Shown in pieces: positions 1 through 8,553 of a DNA stretch of 24,694 bases. The translations under genes were made by a program, and so were the position numbers. Position 1 is the stretch's first letter, and every line of letters starts with the position of its first letter. This stretch comes from an uncultured Prevotella sp. GTDB taxonomy: Bacteria; Bacteroidota; Bacteroidia; Bacteroidales; Bacteroidaceae. The notes beneath the pieces were generated by a model. It had not been told where the DNA came from. It did no database searches and worked only from the letters and a program-made list of their open reading frames with translations. The stretch is taken from positions 1-24,694 of the forward strand of contig URLI01000031.1 in assembly GCA_900548585.1 (NCBI GenBank), written 5' to 3'.

Positions 1-1517
1 GCCGCCGTGGCCACTCCGGGGGCTATGAATGTGAAGAAGCTGCCGATGGACGCCCCGCCCGCCACCGATACGGCGAAGCTGCCAACGTCGCCGATGTCCG
101 GGTTGAGAGCCTTCTCGATGCGTTTCGTGCTGACGAAGAACGCCCCGAGGCGTTTCTGCGGGTTCTCTATGTCGAGGTAACCGGCAAGCGGGATATAGTC
201 TATCTGCTTTTTCCGCAGGGTTATGTAGTCGTTCATCTCCCCGATGTTGCGTGCCACGGCCTCGTTTATGCCCTTCTCTATGCGCTGCGGCACGAGAGCC
301 TCCTGCTGCTCGATGGCGAATTTCCGCTGCTCGTCGTTCAGCATCCTGTTGTCTATCGCGGTGCAAACCCTTTCCTTCAGCGCGTTGTACTCGTTGTCGT
401 TCACCTGCTTTATGTCGCGCTCTATCGCCGTCTGTGTCTTTGCCGCCACGCTCCTTATGTCGCCCTGCAGTGTGTGCAGCAGCAGCCGTGTGCGCCTCGT
501 GGCCTCCTGCTGCCGCTGCAGCTCGTCCGAAATCCCGTGGTAGGCCTTCCTCGCCAGCGCGACCATCTTCTGCTTGTTTGCCTCCACTATCTCGTCAACG
601 AAGCGGTCCGCCATGTCGTCGATCAGTGCGGTGAGCGATGACATGCGGCTGAAGCGCAGCATCGTCTCCCCGTCGCCGAACAGCGACATCATTTTCCGCT
701 GCGTGCGCAGCAGGTCGCCGCGCGTCCCGGCGAACTCCGCCACCGAGCACATTGCGACCAGCCCCTGCAGCGACACGTTGCCCTTGTAGCGTTCGCCGAG
801 TATGTCGCGGAATGTCTTTTCTATCAGTGCTTCAGTCCTGACCGTCCTCTCCGTCATAATCGTCTCCCGCTCCCCGGGCTCGTCGTAGTTGCCGCTTCCG
901 CCCCGTATGTTGTATATCGAGTACACGCTCACCCAGTCCTTCAGGTATCGCTTTATCTTCTCCGCCGTGGCGGTGTCCGGCTGCTTGTTGTGTCCCTGCA
1001 CGTAGAAGATGCAGTGCGCCTTGTCGAGCGCGCGCTTTATCTCGCCGGAGTAGTCCTCCTCCCTGCCCTCTATCCCCGGCACGTCAATCAGCGTGAACGG
1101 CTTGCCGTTGATTTCCAGGTGGTATTCGCGGTACACTTTCGTGAAGTCCGTGCTGCCGTCGCCTACGATTATGCCGTCCTGTGCCGTGCCTGTCTGCTCG
1201 CGCATCTGCTCGCGTGTCTTTTCTTTCGTCAGTATGCGCATCGTCTCGATTATTGTGCTTTTCCCCGCGTTTGTCTCGCCGAAGAACGCTATTACGAGCT
1301 GGTCCCACACCGTCGAGCCGATGGTCTGCTCCGCCTGCGTGCCATACTCACCGATAAGCCGTTCTATGGTCGTGGCGAGCGCGTCCCGCGTGTGTGCCAG
1401 CACGGCATCGCGCCCGGCGGTACCGCGCATCCTTGCGGCGGCCTGCTGCAGTTCCCCCGTGACGCGCCGGTATTCGCGCTCCACCCTAAGTCTCGCGTCC
1501 TCGTTCATTTTTTCCAT
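1..1517 (-). CDS. Dynamin-like GTPase, N-terminal part (runs off left edge)
   Basis: The minus-strand frame is open from ATG 1517 to the window edge (505 codons), so the 3' end is missing. A basic, helical N-terminus of about 70 residues precedes a GTPase domain. The P-loop GETNAGKST lies at residues 80-88, a G2-type threonine probably near 110, and the G3 motif DVPG at 145-148. YNIRGG near 202-207 sits where the G4 (N/T)KxD motif is expected but is diverged. A long charged helical region follows, and the last visible residues (about 485-505) turn hydrophobic and glycine-rich, like a membrane-inserting paddle. This is the layout of bacterial dynamin-like proteins (LeoA/BDLP type), which remodel or repair membranes and in some systems act in vesicle release or phage defence. 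A second Met at codon 4 is an alternative start. The superfamily is secure; the function is unknown. Confidence 0.82.
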   Translation of the reverse strand, partial: MEKMNEDARLRVEREYRRVTGELQQAAARMRGTAGRDAVLAHTRDALATTIERLIGEYGTQAEQTIGSTVWDQLVIAFFGETNAGKSTIIETMRILTKEKTREQMREQTGTAQDGIIVGDGSTDFTKVYREYHLEINGKPFTLIDVPGIEGREEDYSGEIKRALDKAHCIFYVQGHNKQPDTATAEKIKRYLKDWVSVYSIYNIRGGSGNYDEPGERETIMTERTVRTEALIEKTFRDILGERYKGNVSLQGLVAMCSVAEFAGTRGDLLRTQRKMMSLFGDGETMLRFSRMSSLTALIDDMADRFVDEIVEANKQKMVALARKAYHGISDELQRQQEATRRTRLLLHTLQGDIRSVAAKTQTAIERDIKQVNDNEYNALKERVCTAIDNRMLNDEQRKFAIEQQEALVPQRIEKGINEAVARNIGEMNDYITLRKKQIDYIPLAGYLDIENPQKRLGAFFVSTKRIEKALNPDIGDVGSFAVSVAGGASIGSFFTFIAPGVATA

Positions 1518-1531
1518 GTCATAACCATAGG

Positions 1532-1561
1532 CAAAAATAAGAAATAGTTGCGACACTGCAA
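1532..1561 (-). promoter_or_regulatory. Bacteroidetes promoter for the dynamin-like gene
   Basis: On the minus strand, TATTTTTG (1532-1539) fits the -7 element TAnnTTTG, and TTG at 1559-1561 lies 19 bp upstream. The predicted start of transcription is only a few bases before ATG 1517. The same TTG-19-TAnnTTTG arrangement precedes the T9SS cargo gene near 8407. Confidence 0.6.
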
Positions 1562-1651
1562 AATGTTTCCCCCTTTTTCCGCTCGCCACTGATGCTTTGC
1601 TTTTGTGCCGCCAGTCCCTTACCGCTTCGCCACCGGCCGTCTTCCGGAGAG

Positions 1652-1739
1652 CAATCACGCCGAGTTTGCCGCACAATTTCGCCGTGTTTGCCGCCCAATT
1701 TCGCCGTGTTTGCCGCCCAATTTCGCCGTGTTTGCAAGA
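1652..1739. repeat. Array A: four 22-bp repeat units
   Basis: Units start at 1652, 1674, 1696 and 1718, a strict 22-bp period. Each has a 17-bp core (commonest form CAATTTCGCCGTGTTTG) and a 5-bp linker (CCGCA, CCGCC, CCGCC). The first unit is diverged and the second and third are identical. Read on the other strand, the core is CAAACACGGCGAAATTG, nearly the same as the cores of the arrays at 9559 and 19886. Because 22 is not a multiple of 3, the array is open in several frames and gives meaningless peptides. Confidence 0.9.
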
Positions 1740-1883
1740 CTGAAGCATACGGGGTGGCACACTCACTCGCATCAAACAGGTTGAGAATGATGACCAGCCA
1801 GCGTATGCAGGACAACAAGGCGCGCGTTTGGATAATCAACAACATGACTTCCGCGCGAAAATATTCCTTCTAAAAGCAGGTGG

Positions 1884-1909
1884 TTTACCATAATTTATTT
1901 GTAACTTTG
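1884..1909 (+). promoter_or_regulatory. Candidate promoter upstream of the hydrolase-helicase unit
   Basis: TAACTTTG at 1902-1909 matches the Bacteroidetes -7 consensus. No good TTG lies 19 bp upstream; TTTA at 1884-1887 is the nearest AT-rich candidate. If used, it would leave a leader of roughly 160 nt before ATG 2076. Confidence 0.45.
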
Positions 1910-2075
1910 CCATGACACACGGATGTGGAGAAAAAACGTGGCAAGGAAAGGCGGTTGGGGACGGATGATAATGGAACGGTGACATTGCTCATTGGCGTGA
2001 CGCGGCAAAGCAGTCTGTATGCGCCGGAGAGAGAGTATGGCAACAGGCAGAATTATGAAACGTTATAGTAAGTAA

Positions 2076-3080
2076 ATGGAAAACAAGTATCAGAAGCAAT
2101 ATCCCGACGTGATGCGCGGGAAGAAGATAATGTATGTGCATGGGTTTGCCTCGTCGGCAGCGAGTGGGTCGGTGACGCGGATGCGTGAGATGCTTCCCTC
2201 GGCGACCGTTGTGGCGGAGGACATACCGGTGGACCCGCACGAGGGCCTGGCGATGCTGCGTGAGATGGCGGCGCGCGAGTGTCCCGACCTCATCGTGGGA
2301 ACGTCGATGGGAGGCATGTATGCCGAGCAGCTGCACGGCTTCGACCGCATACTGATAAACCCGGCGTTTGAAATAGCCAGCACGATGGGGGCGCACGGCA
2401 TGACGGGCAGGCAGCAGTTCCTCAACCCCCGAAAGGACGGGGTGGGGGAGTTCATGGTCACAAAGGCGATGGTGAGAGAATACCGCAGCGTGCAGGAGGG
2501 GTGCTTCGCCGACACGTCGGAGGAGGAGCAGCGGCGCGTGTGGGGACTGTTCGGCGACAAGGACCCGCTGGTGCATACCTTCCCTCTGTTCTCCGGACGC
2601 TACCGCAACGCGCTGTGGTTCCACGGTGCGCACCGCATGAACGACAAAGTGTTTTCCGGCAGTGTCCTTCCCGTGATACGATGGATTGACGACCGGCAGG
2701 AACGGCGCGAGCGGCAGGTGGTGTATGTTTGCGTCGACGCGCTGCGCGACAAGTATGGCAATCAGGTGTCGTCTGCGCGCAAGACTTTCCGCCTTCTGTC
2801 GGAGACATACGAGGTTTTCTTCGTCGCGCCGTCGCCCAACTACGATGCCGCCCCGTGTGCGGAAGTGCAGTCGTGGCTGAAGGAAAACGTCGGCGTGCCG
2901 GCATACAACCATATCGTGTTCACCGACAGGCCGCAACTGCTGCTGGGGGATTTCCTCATCACGCCGCACGGTGCGGCCTCAGGCCACGCTTTCATGGGCA
3001 CGGTGGTGCCGCTGGGCAGTCCCACGTTCAAGACATGGGACGAGATTGCGGAGTATTTCGGGAGAATCGGGGGACAATGA
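2076..3080 (+). CDS. YqiA/YcfP-type alpha/beta-hydrolase fused to a HAD-like domain
   Basis: The 334-residue protein has two parts. Residues about 15-205 look like a UPF0227/YqiA esterase: HGF at 22-24, nucleophile elbow GTSMGG at 75-80 (Ser77), an acidic residue in GDKD (160-163) and His186 in GAHR, together a plausible Ser-Asp-His triad. Residues about 214-334 resemble a 5'-nucleotidase-type HAD domain: a strand VVYVCVDALRD (215-225) and FTDRPQLLLGDFLI (282-295). The usual HAD nucleophile pair DxD is not intact, since only Asp221 is visible, and the DYLIDD-like motif reads DFLITP, so this half may be non-catalytic. Met13 (MRGKKIMYVHGF) is an alternative start. The helicase gene follows after 31 bp, probably in one transcript. 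Substrate is unknown. Confidence 0.72.
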   Translation: MENKYQKQYPDVMRGKKIMYVHGFASSAASGSVTRMREMLPSATVVAEDIPVDPHEGLAMLREMAARECPDLIVGTSMGGMYAEQLHGFDRILINPAFEIASTMGAHGMTGRQQFLNPRKDGVGEFMVTKAMVREYRSVQEGCFADTSEEEQRRVWGLFGDKDPLVHTFPLFSGRYRNALWFHGAHRMNDKVFSGSVLPVIRWIDDRQERRERQVVYVCVDALRDKYGNQVSSARKTFRLLSETYEVFFVAPSPNYDAAPCAEVQSWLKENVGVPAYNHIVFTDRPQLLLGDFLITPHGAASGHAFMGTVVPLGSPTFKTWDEIAEYFGRIGGQ

Positions 3081-3111
3081 AAAGCCAAGGATCTTGTTGA
3101 GAGAGAAAACG

Positions 3112-6100
3112 ATGTCTCCGGAAGAACTGTTTGACAGGGCGGCGCAGATAGCCAATGCCGTGAACAAGGCGGAAAGCGAAGACGAGTACCGCAAACTGTG
3201 TCCGAAACTGCTGAGGCACGCCCACGAGACGCTTGTCATGGCATGTGCGGCCGGGGTTGCAGACACCGGGCAGGCCTACGGCAACCTCTTCTCGCAGGTG
3301 GGCTACCTGTGCAGGCTGCACAAGATGGCTGTTGGCGATGTGATGGACATCCAGGCGATGCGGAGAAGGAGCAACAAGGGCGGGACGGTTGCGCCACGGC
3401 AGTTGCTTTATGACGTGCGCTCGCTGTGCGTCTTCATATCGGCGGTGTTCTCATGCCGCGTCCCGGCATCGGTAACAAGTATGCTGCCACGGACGACGCT
3501 TGAGAAACACGAGCGCGAGGATGAGGCGAGGCGCGAACGCTACCCATACGTCAGGTGCATCGTTGACAGCATTGCCGACACGTCTTTCACGGCAACTGCC
3601 GACGGCATTGGCGGCACTTCGGGCATCATGGTAGACATCTCGGCGGAACACCTGCGCTACCTTCGTCCGATACTTCACACCGGAATGCAACTGAACCTGA
3701 TTGACAGCCGCTCGTCTCATGCAGACAAAGGCGGATTGCACTACCTGCAACCTTCGCTGGTTGTCGTGGAACCCGACTTCCTGATAGACATAAGCACCAT
3801 CGCATCGTGCTTCAAGCACTATGGGCGCAGTCCGCTAAACTACATCGTAAAGCGGCTCGGCGCGCCGCCGAACACTCAGCCGATATTGCTCGGAAACCTT
3901 GCCAGCGCGGTGCTCGACGACACCATAAACGCGCCGGAGACCACCATCGGCGACACCATACGGCACAACTTCCGCGACAAGGCACTGGCATTTGCCACCT
4001 GCAACGGCTTCGATGCGGAGAAGTTCATCGGCGACGCGCGGCGACAGGCGGCGAACATAGCAAAGGCTATCGATGTGCTGCGCAACGACAAGGTGGCTCC
4101 GCTTGACAACGGCAAGGCATTGCTCGAGCCGTCGTTCGTGTGCGAGCGGCTCGGCATCTCGGGGCGCATCGACCTTATGAGCACCGACATGACGGTGCTG
4201 GTGGAACAGAAGTCGGGCAAGAACTGGAACATCGAGACGCGCCAGAGAGGCAGGCACGGCGTGCAACTCGAGGAAAACTATGTGCAGATGCTGCTTTACT
4301 ATGGTGTGCTGAGGTATAATTTCGACCTTGGCAACAACCGTATAAACATGCACCTGCTGTACTCCAAGTATCCGCCGGACGAGGGACTGGTGGCGATGAA
4401 CTTCTACCAGGGACTGTTCCGCGAGGCGATAAAGATGCGCAACCGCATGGTGGCGCTCGACATGGTTGCGGCAGACAGGGGCTTCGGGGCAATCCTGCCG
4501 ATGCTGACACCGGAGATGCTGAACGAGAACGGATGCGACGACACGCTGTACACGCGCTACCAACTGCCGCAACTGCGCGCCCTGCTTGACCCGCTGCATG
4601 ACCTTTCCACGCTCGAGCGCGACTATTTCTGCCGCATGATGACGTTCCTCTTCCGTGAGCAAAGGGTGGCACGGCTGGGATTGCAGGAGGGCTTCGGCTC
4701 CTCGGCGGCAGACCTGTGGAACATGCCTTTGGCAGAGAAACGCGAGACCGGAAACATCTACACCGGACTGAGGATTACGGCGAAGGAGAAGAGCGAGCCA
4801 TACCGTGGATTCGACTTGATAACGCTTGACGTGCCGGGGCAGGGCGACGATTTCCTGCCTAACTTCCGCGTCGGCGACGCTGTCTATCTGTATGAATACA
4901 AAGGCGTGCCGGACGTGCGGCGAAGCATTCTGCACCGGGGATGCCTGACGGAGATGACGACTGGCAGCGTGACGGTGGCTCTGAGCAACGGGCAGCAGAA
5001 CCCGGCGTTGCTCGTGCCGCGCTCTGAGGCAGTGTATGCCATTGAACATTCGCCGGGCGACCTGTCGCAGGCGAGCAAGATACATGCCCTGCACAACTTC
5101 ATATCCGCGCCGGAGGCGTTCCGCGAACTGATGCTGGCGCAAAGGGAACCGCAGGGCGATGATGTGGCTGACGGTGATGACATCACGCGCCGCGCGCTGT
5201 CGTCGAAAGACTATTTCCTCATCATTGGGCCGCCGGGGACGGGCAAGACCTCGCGGACGCTGCGCAGCATCGTTGAGAGCGAGCTGGCGGCGGGCAGCGA
5301 CACGTCGCTGCTGCTGATGGCATACACCAACCGGGCGGTCGACGAGATATGCGCCATGCTTGCCGATGCCGGCATCGGCTATCTGCGCATCGGCTCGCCG
5401 CACCGCTGCGACCGCCGTTTCCGAGACCGCCTCTTGGCCAATGCCGTGGGCGGCGATGCCACGCTTGACGGAATTAGGCGCCTGCTTGCCGGGACAAGGG
5501 TTCTTGTCGGCACGACGACCACAATCTCATCACACGAGGAACTGTTCTCGCTGAAGCGTTTCTCGCTTGCCGTGACAGACGAGGCGAGCCAGATACTCGA
5601 GCCTGACATCATCGGAATTCTCGCGCAACACGATGGCGACGGCACTATGGCGATAGGCCGCTTCGTGCTCATTGGCGACCACAAGCAACTGCCGGCGGTG
5701 GTGCAGCAGAGCGCGGCAGACAGCAGGGTGGTGGAAGAGAGTTTGCGAGGTATCTGCCTTGACGACTGCCGAAACAGTCTTTTCGAGCGCTTGCTGCGCA
5801 TTGAGAGGCGTGCGGGGCGTGAGCGTTTCACCGGCGTGCTGAGCCGCCAGGGACGAATGCACCCCGACATCGCACGATTCCCTTGCAGCATGTTCTATGC
5901 GCGCGAGAATGTGATGCCGGTGCCGTTGCAGCACCAGCTCGAGCCGTCGGACCCTCGGCGGCGCGTGGTGTTCATCCCGTCGGACGACTGCCGCGAGCCT
6001 GGGCAGTCTGACAAGGTGAACGTGAGCGAGGCGGTGATCGTGGCGCGGCAACTGAAAAAGATATACGAGGAGCGCCGGGGAGAATTCAGCGCGCAGCACA

Positions 6101-6441
6101 CCGTGGGCGTGATAGTGCCATACCGCAACCAGATTGCCGTGATACGCCGCGAGACGGAGAAACTCGGCATCGCACCGCTGCGCGACATTTCGATAGATAC
6201 CGTGGAGCGTTACCAGGGCTCGCAGCGCGACATAATAATCTTCTCGTTCACGGTACAGAACCCATACCAACTTGATTTCCTCACCGCCAACTGCTTCGAT
6301 GAGGACGGCGCCACCATCGACCGCAAGTTGAACGTGGTGCTGACGAGGGCGAGGGAGCAACTGATAATAACCGGGAACCGCAGCACGATATGCCGCAACA
6401 ATATCTTCAGGCAGTTGGTCGAGAGCATTGAGAGGGGATAG
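3112..6441 (+). CDS. Dna2-like PD-(D/E)XK nuclease-SF1 helicase, 1109 aa
   Basis: I start the gene at ATG 3112 (MSPEELFDRAAQI) because the frame further upstream lies inside the preceding gene and looks like a shadow. The N-terminal third has no recognised motif. The Cas4/Dna2-type nuclease core follows: Asp354 in GRID, then Glu365 and Lys367 in EQKSGK. The C-terminal third is a UPF1/Dna2-type SF1 helicase with Walker A GPPGTGKT (706-713), TNRAVDE (Ia), DEAS (823-826), GDHKQLPAV (III), QGRMH (913-917, where QYRMH is usual), VERYQGSQ (1031-1038) and VLTRARE (1076-1082). Such proteins unwind and cut DNA flaps or ends in replication and repair, and several anti-phage systems use the same domain pair. 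I see no clear four-cysteine iron-sulphur set. The role here is unknown. Confidence 0.88.
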   Translation: MSPEELFDRAAQIANAVNKAESEDEYRKLCPKLLRHAHETLVMACAAGVADTGQAYGNLFSQVGYLCRLHKMAVGDVMDIQAMRRRSNKGGTVAPRQLLYDVRSLCVFISAVFSCRVPASVTSMLPRTTLEKHEREDEARRERYPYVRCIVDSIADTSFTATADGIGGTSGIMVDISAEHLRYLRPILHTGMQLNLIDSRSSHADKGGLHYLQPSLVVVEPDFLIDISTIASCFKHYGRSPLNYIVKRLGAPPNTQPILLGNLASAVLDDTINAPETTIGDTIRHNFRDKALAFATCNGFDAEKFIGDARRQAANIAKAIDVLRNDKVAPLDNGKALLEPSFVCERLGISGRIDLMSTDMTVLVEQKSGKNWNIETRQRGRHGVQLEENYVQMLLYYGVLRYNFDLGNNRINMHLLYSKYPPDEGLVAMNFYQGLFREAIKMRNRMVALDMVAADRGFGAILPMLTPEMLNENGCDDTLYTRYQLPQLRALLDPLHDLSTLERDYFCRMMTFLFREQRVARLGLQEGFGSSAADLWNMPLAEKRETGNIYTGLRITAKEKSEPYRGFDLITLDVPGQGDDFLPNFRVGDAVYLYEYKGVPDVRRSILHRGCLTEMTTGSVTVALSNGQQNPALLVPRSEAVYAIEHSPGDLSQASKIHALHNFISAPEAFRELMLAQREPQGDDVADGDDITRRALSSKDYFLIIGPPGTGKTSRTLRSIVESELAAGSDTSLLLMAYTNRAVDEICAMLADAGIGYLRIGSPHRCDRRFRDRLLANAVGGDATLDGIRRLLAGTRVLVGTTTTISSHEELFSLKRFSLAVTDEASQILEPDIIGILAQHDGDGTMAIGRFVLIGDHKQLPAVVQQSAADSRVVEESLRGICLDDCRNSLFERLLRIERRAGRERFTGVLSRQGRMHPDIARFPCSMFYARENVMPVPLQHQLEPSDPRRRVVFIPSDDCREPGQSDKVNVSEAVIVARQLKKIYEERRGEFSAQHTVGVIVPYRNQIAVIRRETEKLGIAPLRDISIDTVERYQGSQRDIIIFSFTVQNPYQLDFLTANCFDEDGATIDRKLNVVLTRAREQLIITGNRSTICRNNIFRQLVESIERG

Positions 6442-6473
6442 CGGGTTTCCCGCCAAAGTCTTTTCATAACGAA

Positions 6474-6563
6474 ATAAAGGTTAGATACCGTCTGAAACAA
6501 GTATCTAACCTTTATCCCAAATCTCTAAGTTTGCAATTCATATTGCAAACTTAGAGATTTGGG
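6474..6563. terminator. Two abutting perfect hairpins between convergent genes
   Basis: Hairpin 1 pairs 6474-6488 with 6501-6515 (15 bp perfect, 12-nt loop). Hairpin 2 begins on the next base and pairs 6516-6536 with 6543-6563 (21 bp perfect, 6-nt loop TTCATA). They fill the gap between the ends of the helicase gene (6441) and the T9SS cargo gene (6585). A bidirectional terminator is the simplest reading, but there is no long T-tract and the stems are longer and more AT-rich than is typical. Confidence 0.6.
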
Positions 6564-6584
6564 TTTATCTGCGTTTTGGCATTG

Positions 6585-8369
6585 TCAGTTCACAAACTTA
6601 ACCGACGATGTCGTTCCGTCTTCGTATTTGGCGGTTGCCACGAAGAGGCCGCGTGCGAACGGGAGCGCCGTAGGCGTGCCGGCTGCGAGTGACAGCCGTG
6701 CCACGGTTCTCCCGGCGATGTCTGATATGACCACCTCGCAGTTCCTGTCTGCTGACAGTATGAGGGTGCCGCCCTCGTGCCTTGCTGACAGCTGGGAGTT
6801 GTCGGCATTGGTGTTGTCTATAGAGGCCGGTGGCGTGTCGTCGTCGGTCACTTTGAGCGGGAAGAAGCATGGCTTGCCGTCGATGAACGCCTTGCCCAGC
6901 ATTCCGTAGATTATGAATGTCTGCCCGCCGGTGACAAACTGCGAAGCCTGGAAGTATTCGGGATAGATGTTCTGGAGCAAGAAGCAGTTTCCGTCCTTGT
7001 CCTTTATCTCGATGCGCGCGTTGGGCTGCTTGTCTATCTCCTGGAAAGACTTGGTTAGGCTGACGCCCTTCAGCGAAAGTGGGAAGCCGGCGTAGCGTTC
7101 GTAGTTGGACGTGAGCAGGCTGAGGTCGTCGCATATGTAATTGCGGAAATGGAATTTAGAGTCGCCGACAGCTTCAATCTCAGGCTTCGCGTCGAGGCGG
7201 AACACGAGGTTGTTGTCCATCATGAGCAGTTGCCCGCGCATTTTCTTCACCGCCATGTCGGTTTCCGGGAATTCGCCCTGGTAGCCGAGGTAGTTGGGGT
7301 CGTCCACGAGTATGCCTGCTTTGTCGTCGAAGAGCCATTTCTGCGCGCGCGTCTTGAGCGGCCAGTTGACGTATATCGTATCACTGCCGTCAGGCACGAG
7401 GTCGTAGAACTTCCCAACCTCGGCGTTGCGCAGCGCCTTCACTCCCATTATCGTGCCGCTGACGGGGCGCACGTTGAACTTTACGTTTGTCTCGAGTGGG
7501 CCGTCCCAAGGCATGTCGTCGTCATGCCGCATGAACTTGATGCTCATGTTGTGCTCTCCCTCCGCGAGATCCCTTACGGTCATTGTCATGTCCATTGGCA
7601 TGGTGTAGAACTTCTCCGGCGTGCGGTTGTCGACCTGCATTTGCACGTATGTGTCTGCATAGTCATAGTCTGGCGGCCCGAAGAAGAATGACGACCCGCT
7701 CATCACCGGCGTGAAGGTGATGCTGTCTTGGGATGTCTCGTATCCGTTGGGGATGCGCCCCGGCTGTATGTACCAGGTGTTGTCCCCGCGCTCGCCTGCC
7801 ACTATGTATATGTTGTCAATGAGCACTCGCCAGCCTTCGCCGTGTCCGTACTTGTCGGTGTAGCGTATGCGGAAGCGGAACGGCGCGCCTTCGAACGGCG
7901 GCGCGAAGTTCAGCATGCCGGGGAAGTCATTCGTGTCGAATGTCAGCGGCATTGTGGCCCATGTATTTCCGTCGTCTGCGGTCACGTCGATGAACCATGC
8001 CTCGTTGCTGCGTTCTATAGTGCGGTCCATTCCCGAGTGGCTGAAGCAGAACGAGATGCCTGCGCCATGCACCGTGTCGAGCAGCTCGATGCAGGCCTGT
8101 TTGCCGTCAACCGACCCTGCGAGGAGTTCTGCCGCGCGGTTTCCCTGCGGTATTCCGTGTATTGCGGAGTCTGTTATGCGAGCGTTGCGGAACAGCCACC
8201 TCTTGCCGTTTATCACGATCTCCTTTTCATTGAAGTCTGCTTTCTCCGCGTTCTCGAAGTCGCATGTGTAGCCCGGCTTTGGCGCGATGGTTCCGGTCAT
8301 GCTCTGCGCATACGCGTTGCCTGCTGCAAATGCCAGTGCCGCGAATGCCATAAGTATTGTTTTTCTCAT
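6585..8369 (-). CDS. Secreted T9SS cargo protein with C-terminal sorting domain
   Basis: The 594-residue protein begins with a classical signal peptide (MRKTILMAFAALAFAAGNAYA, cleavage near residue 21). Residues about 35-190 form an all-beta segment (CDFENAEK, SFCFSHSG, FRFRIRYTDKYGHG, VLIDNIYIV) resembling the jelly-roll or MAM-like modules of Bacteroidetes surface proteins. Residues about 210-310 look like an Ig-like or beta-sandwich repeat. The last 75 or so residues (LILSADRNCEVVISDIAG to SVKFVN) match the type A T9SS sorting domain, which is recognised by the Por translocon and removed by PorU. No enzyme active site is apparent, so adhesion or a structural surface role is as likely as catalysis. 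It is transcribed alone from the promoter at 8407. Confidence 0.8.
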   Translation of the reverse strand: MRKTILMAFAALAFAAGNAYAQSMTGTIAPKPGYTCDFENAEKADFNEKEIVINGKRWLFRNARITDSAIHGIPQGNRAAELLAGSVDGKQACIELLDTVHGAGISFCFSHSGMDRTIERSNEAWFIDVTADDGNTWATMPLTFDTNDFPGMLNFAPPFEGAPFRFRIRYTDKYGHGEGWRVLIDNIYIVAGERGDNTWYIQPGRIPNGYETSQDSITFTPVMSGSSFFFGPPDYDYADTYVQMQVDNRTPEKFYTMPMDMTMTVRDLAEGEHNMSIKFMRHDDDMPWDGPLETNVKFNVRPVSGTIMGVKALRNAEVGKFYDLVPDGSDTIYVNWPLKTRAQKWLFDDKAGILVDDPNYLGYQGEFPETDMAVKKMRGQLLMMDNNLVFRLDAKPEIEAVGDSKFHFRNYICDDLSLLTSNYERYAGFPLSLKGVSLTKSFQEIDKQPNARIEIKDKDGNCFLLQNIYPEYFQASQFVTGGQTFIIYGMLGKAFIDGKPCFFPLKVTDDDTPPASIDNTNADNSQLSARHEGGTLILSADRNCEVVISDIAGRTVARLSLAAGTPTALPFARGLFVATAKYEDGTTSSVKFVN

Positions 8370-8406
8370 TTCCGTGGATGTTTGTTGTTTGATGTTTCTT
8401 ACGCTG

Positions 8407-8436
8407 CAAAGTTACTCCAAAACTTTGTATTGGCAA
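8407..8436 (-). promoter_or_regulatory. Bacteroidetes promoter for the T9SS cargo gene
   Basis: On the minus strand, TAACTTTG (8407-8414) is preceded after 19 bp by TTG (8434-8436). Transcription would start near 8400, about 30 nt before ATG 8369. Confidence 0.65.
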
Positions 8437-8553
8437 AAGTTTTTGCCGTATTGTTTCCATCTGTGCCTTCTTGCTGGTTGACTCTGCGCCAATAACAGAG
8501 TCAACGACAATGATGTTTTTTATTCCTTTTCACCATAATTATATAAGCGTCGC

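Larger units (their letters stand above)
1518..2075. other. Divergent intergenic region, 558 bp
   Basis: This spacer separates the left minus-strand GTPase gene from the plus-strand hydrolase-helicase unit. It holds the GTPase promoter, a four-unit repeat array (1652-1739) and a -7-like element at 1902-1909. Open frames crossing it have no recognisable protein features and are largely made by the repeats. I see no other gene. Confidence 0.6.

Noticed and set aside
244..1547. Plus-strand frames opposite the dynamin-like gene
   Set aside because: Serine/cysteine/arginine-rich shadow translations; the minus-strand frame has clear GTPase motifs.
1519..1873. Open frames across array A
   Set aside because: Same cause: the repeat period keeps several frames open and the peptides (RRVC, FAVFAAQ) are repeat translations.
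1923..1982. 19-codon frame just after the -7 element at 1902
   Set aside because: It is short and has no features of an attenuator leader peptide or known microprotein; chance cannot be excluded.
3835..5403. 522-codon minus-strand frame opposite the helicase
   Set aside because: High-GC shadow frame with no domain signature, opposite a gene with complete nuclease and helicase motifs.
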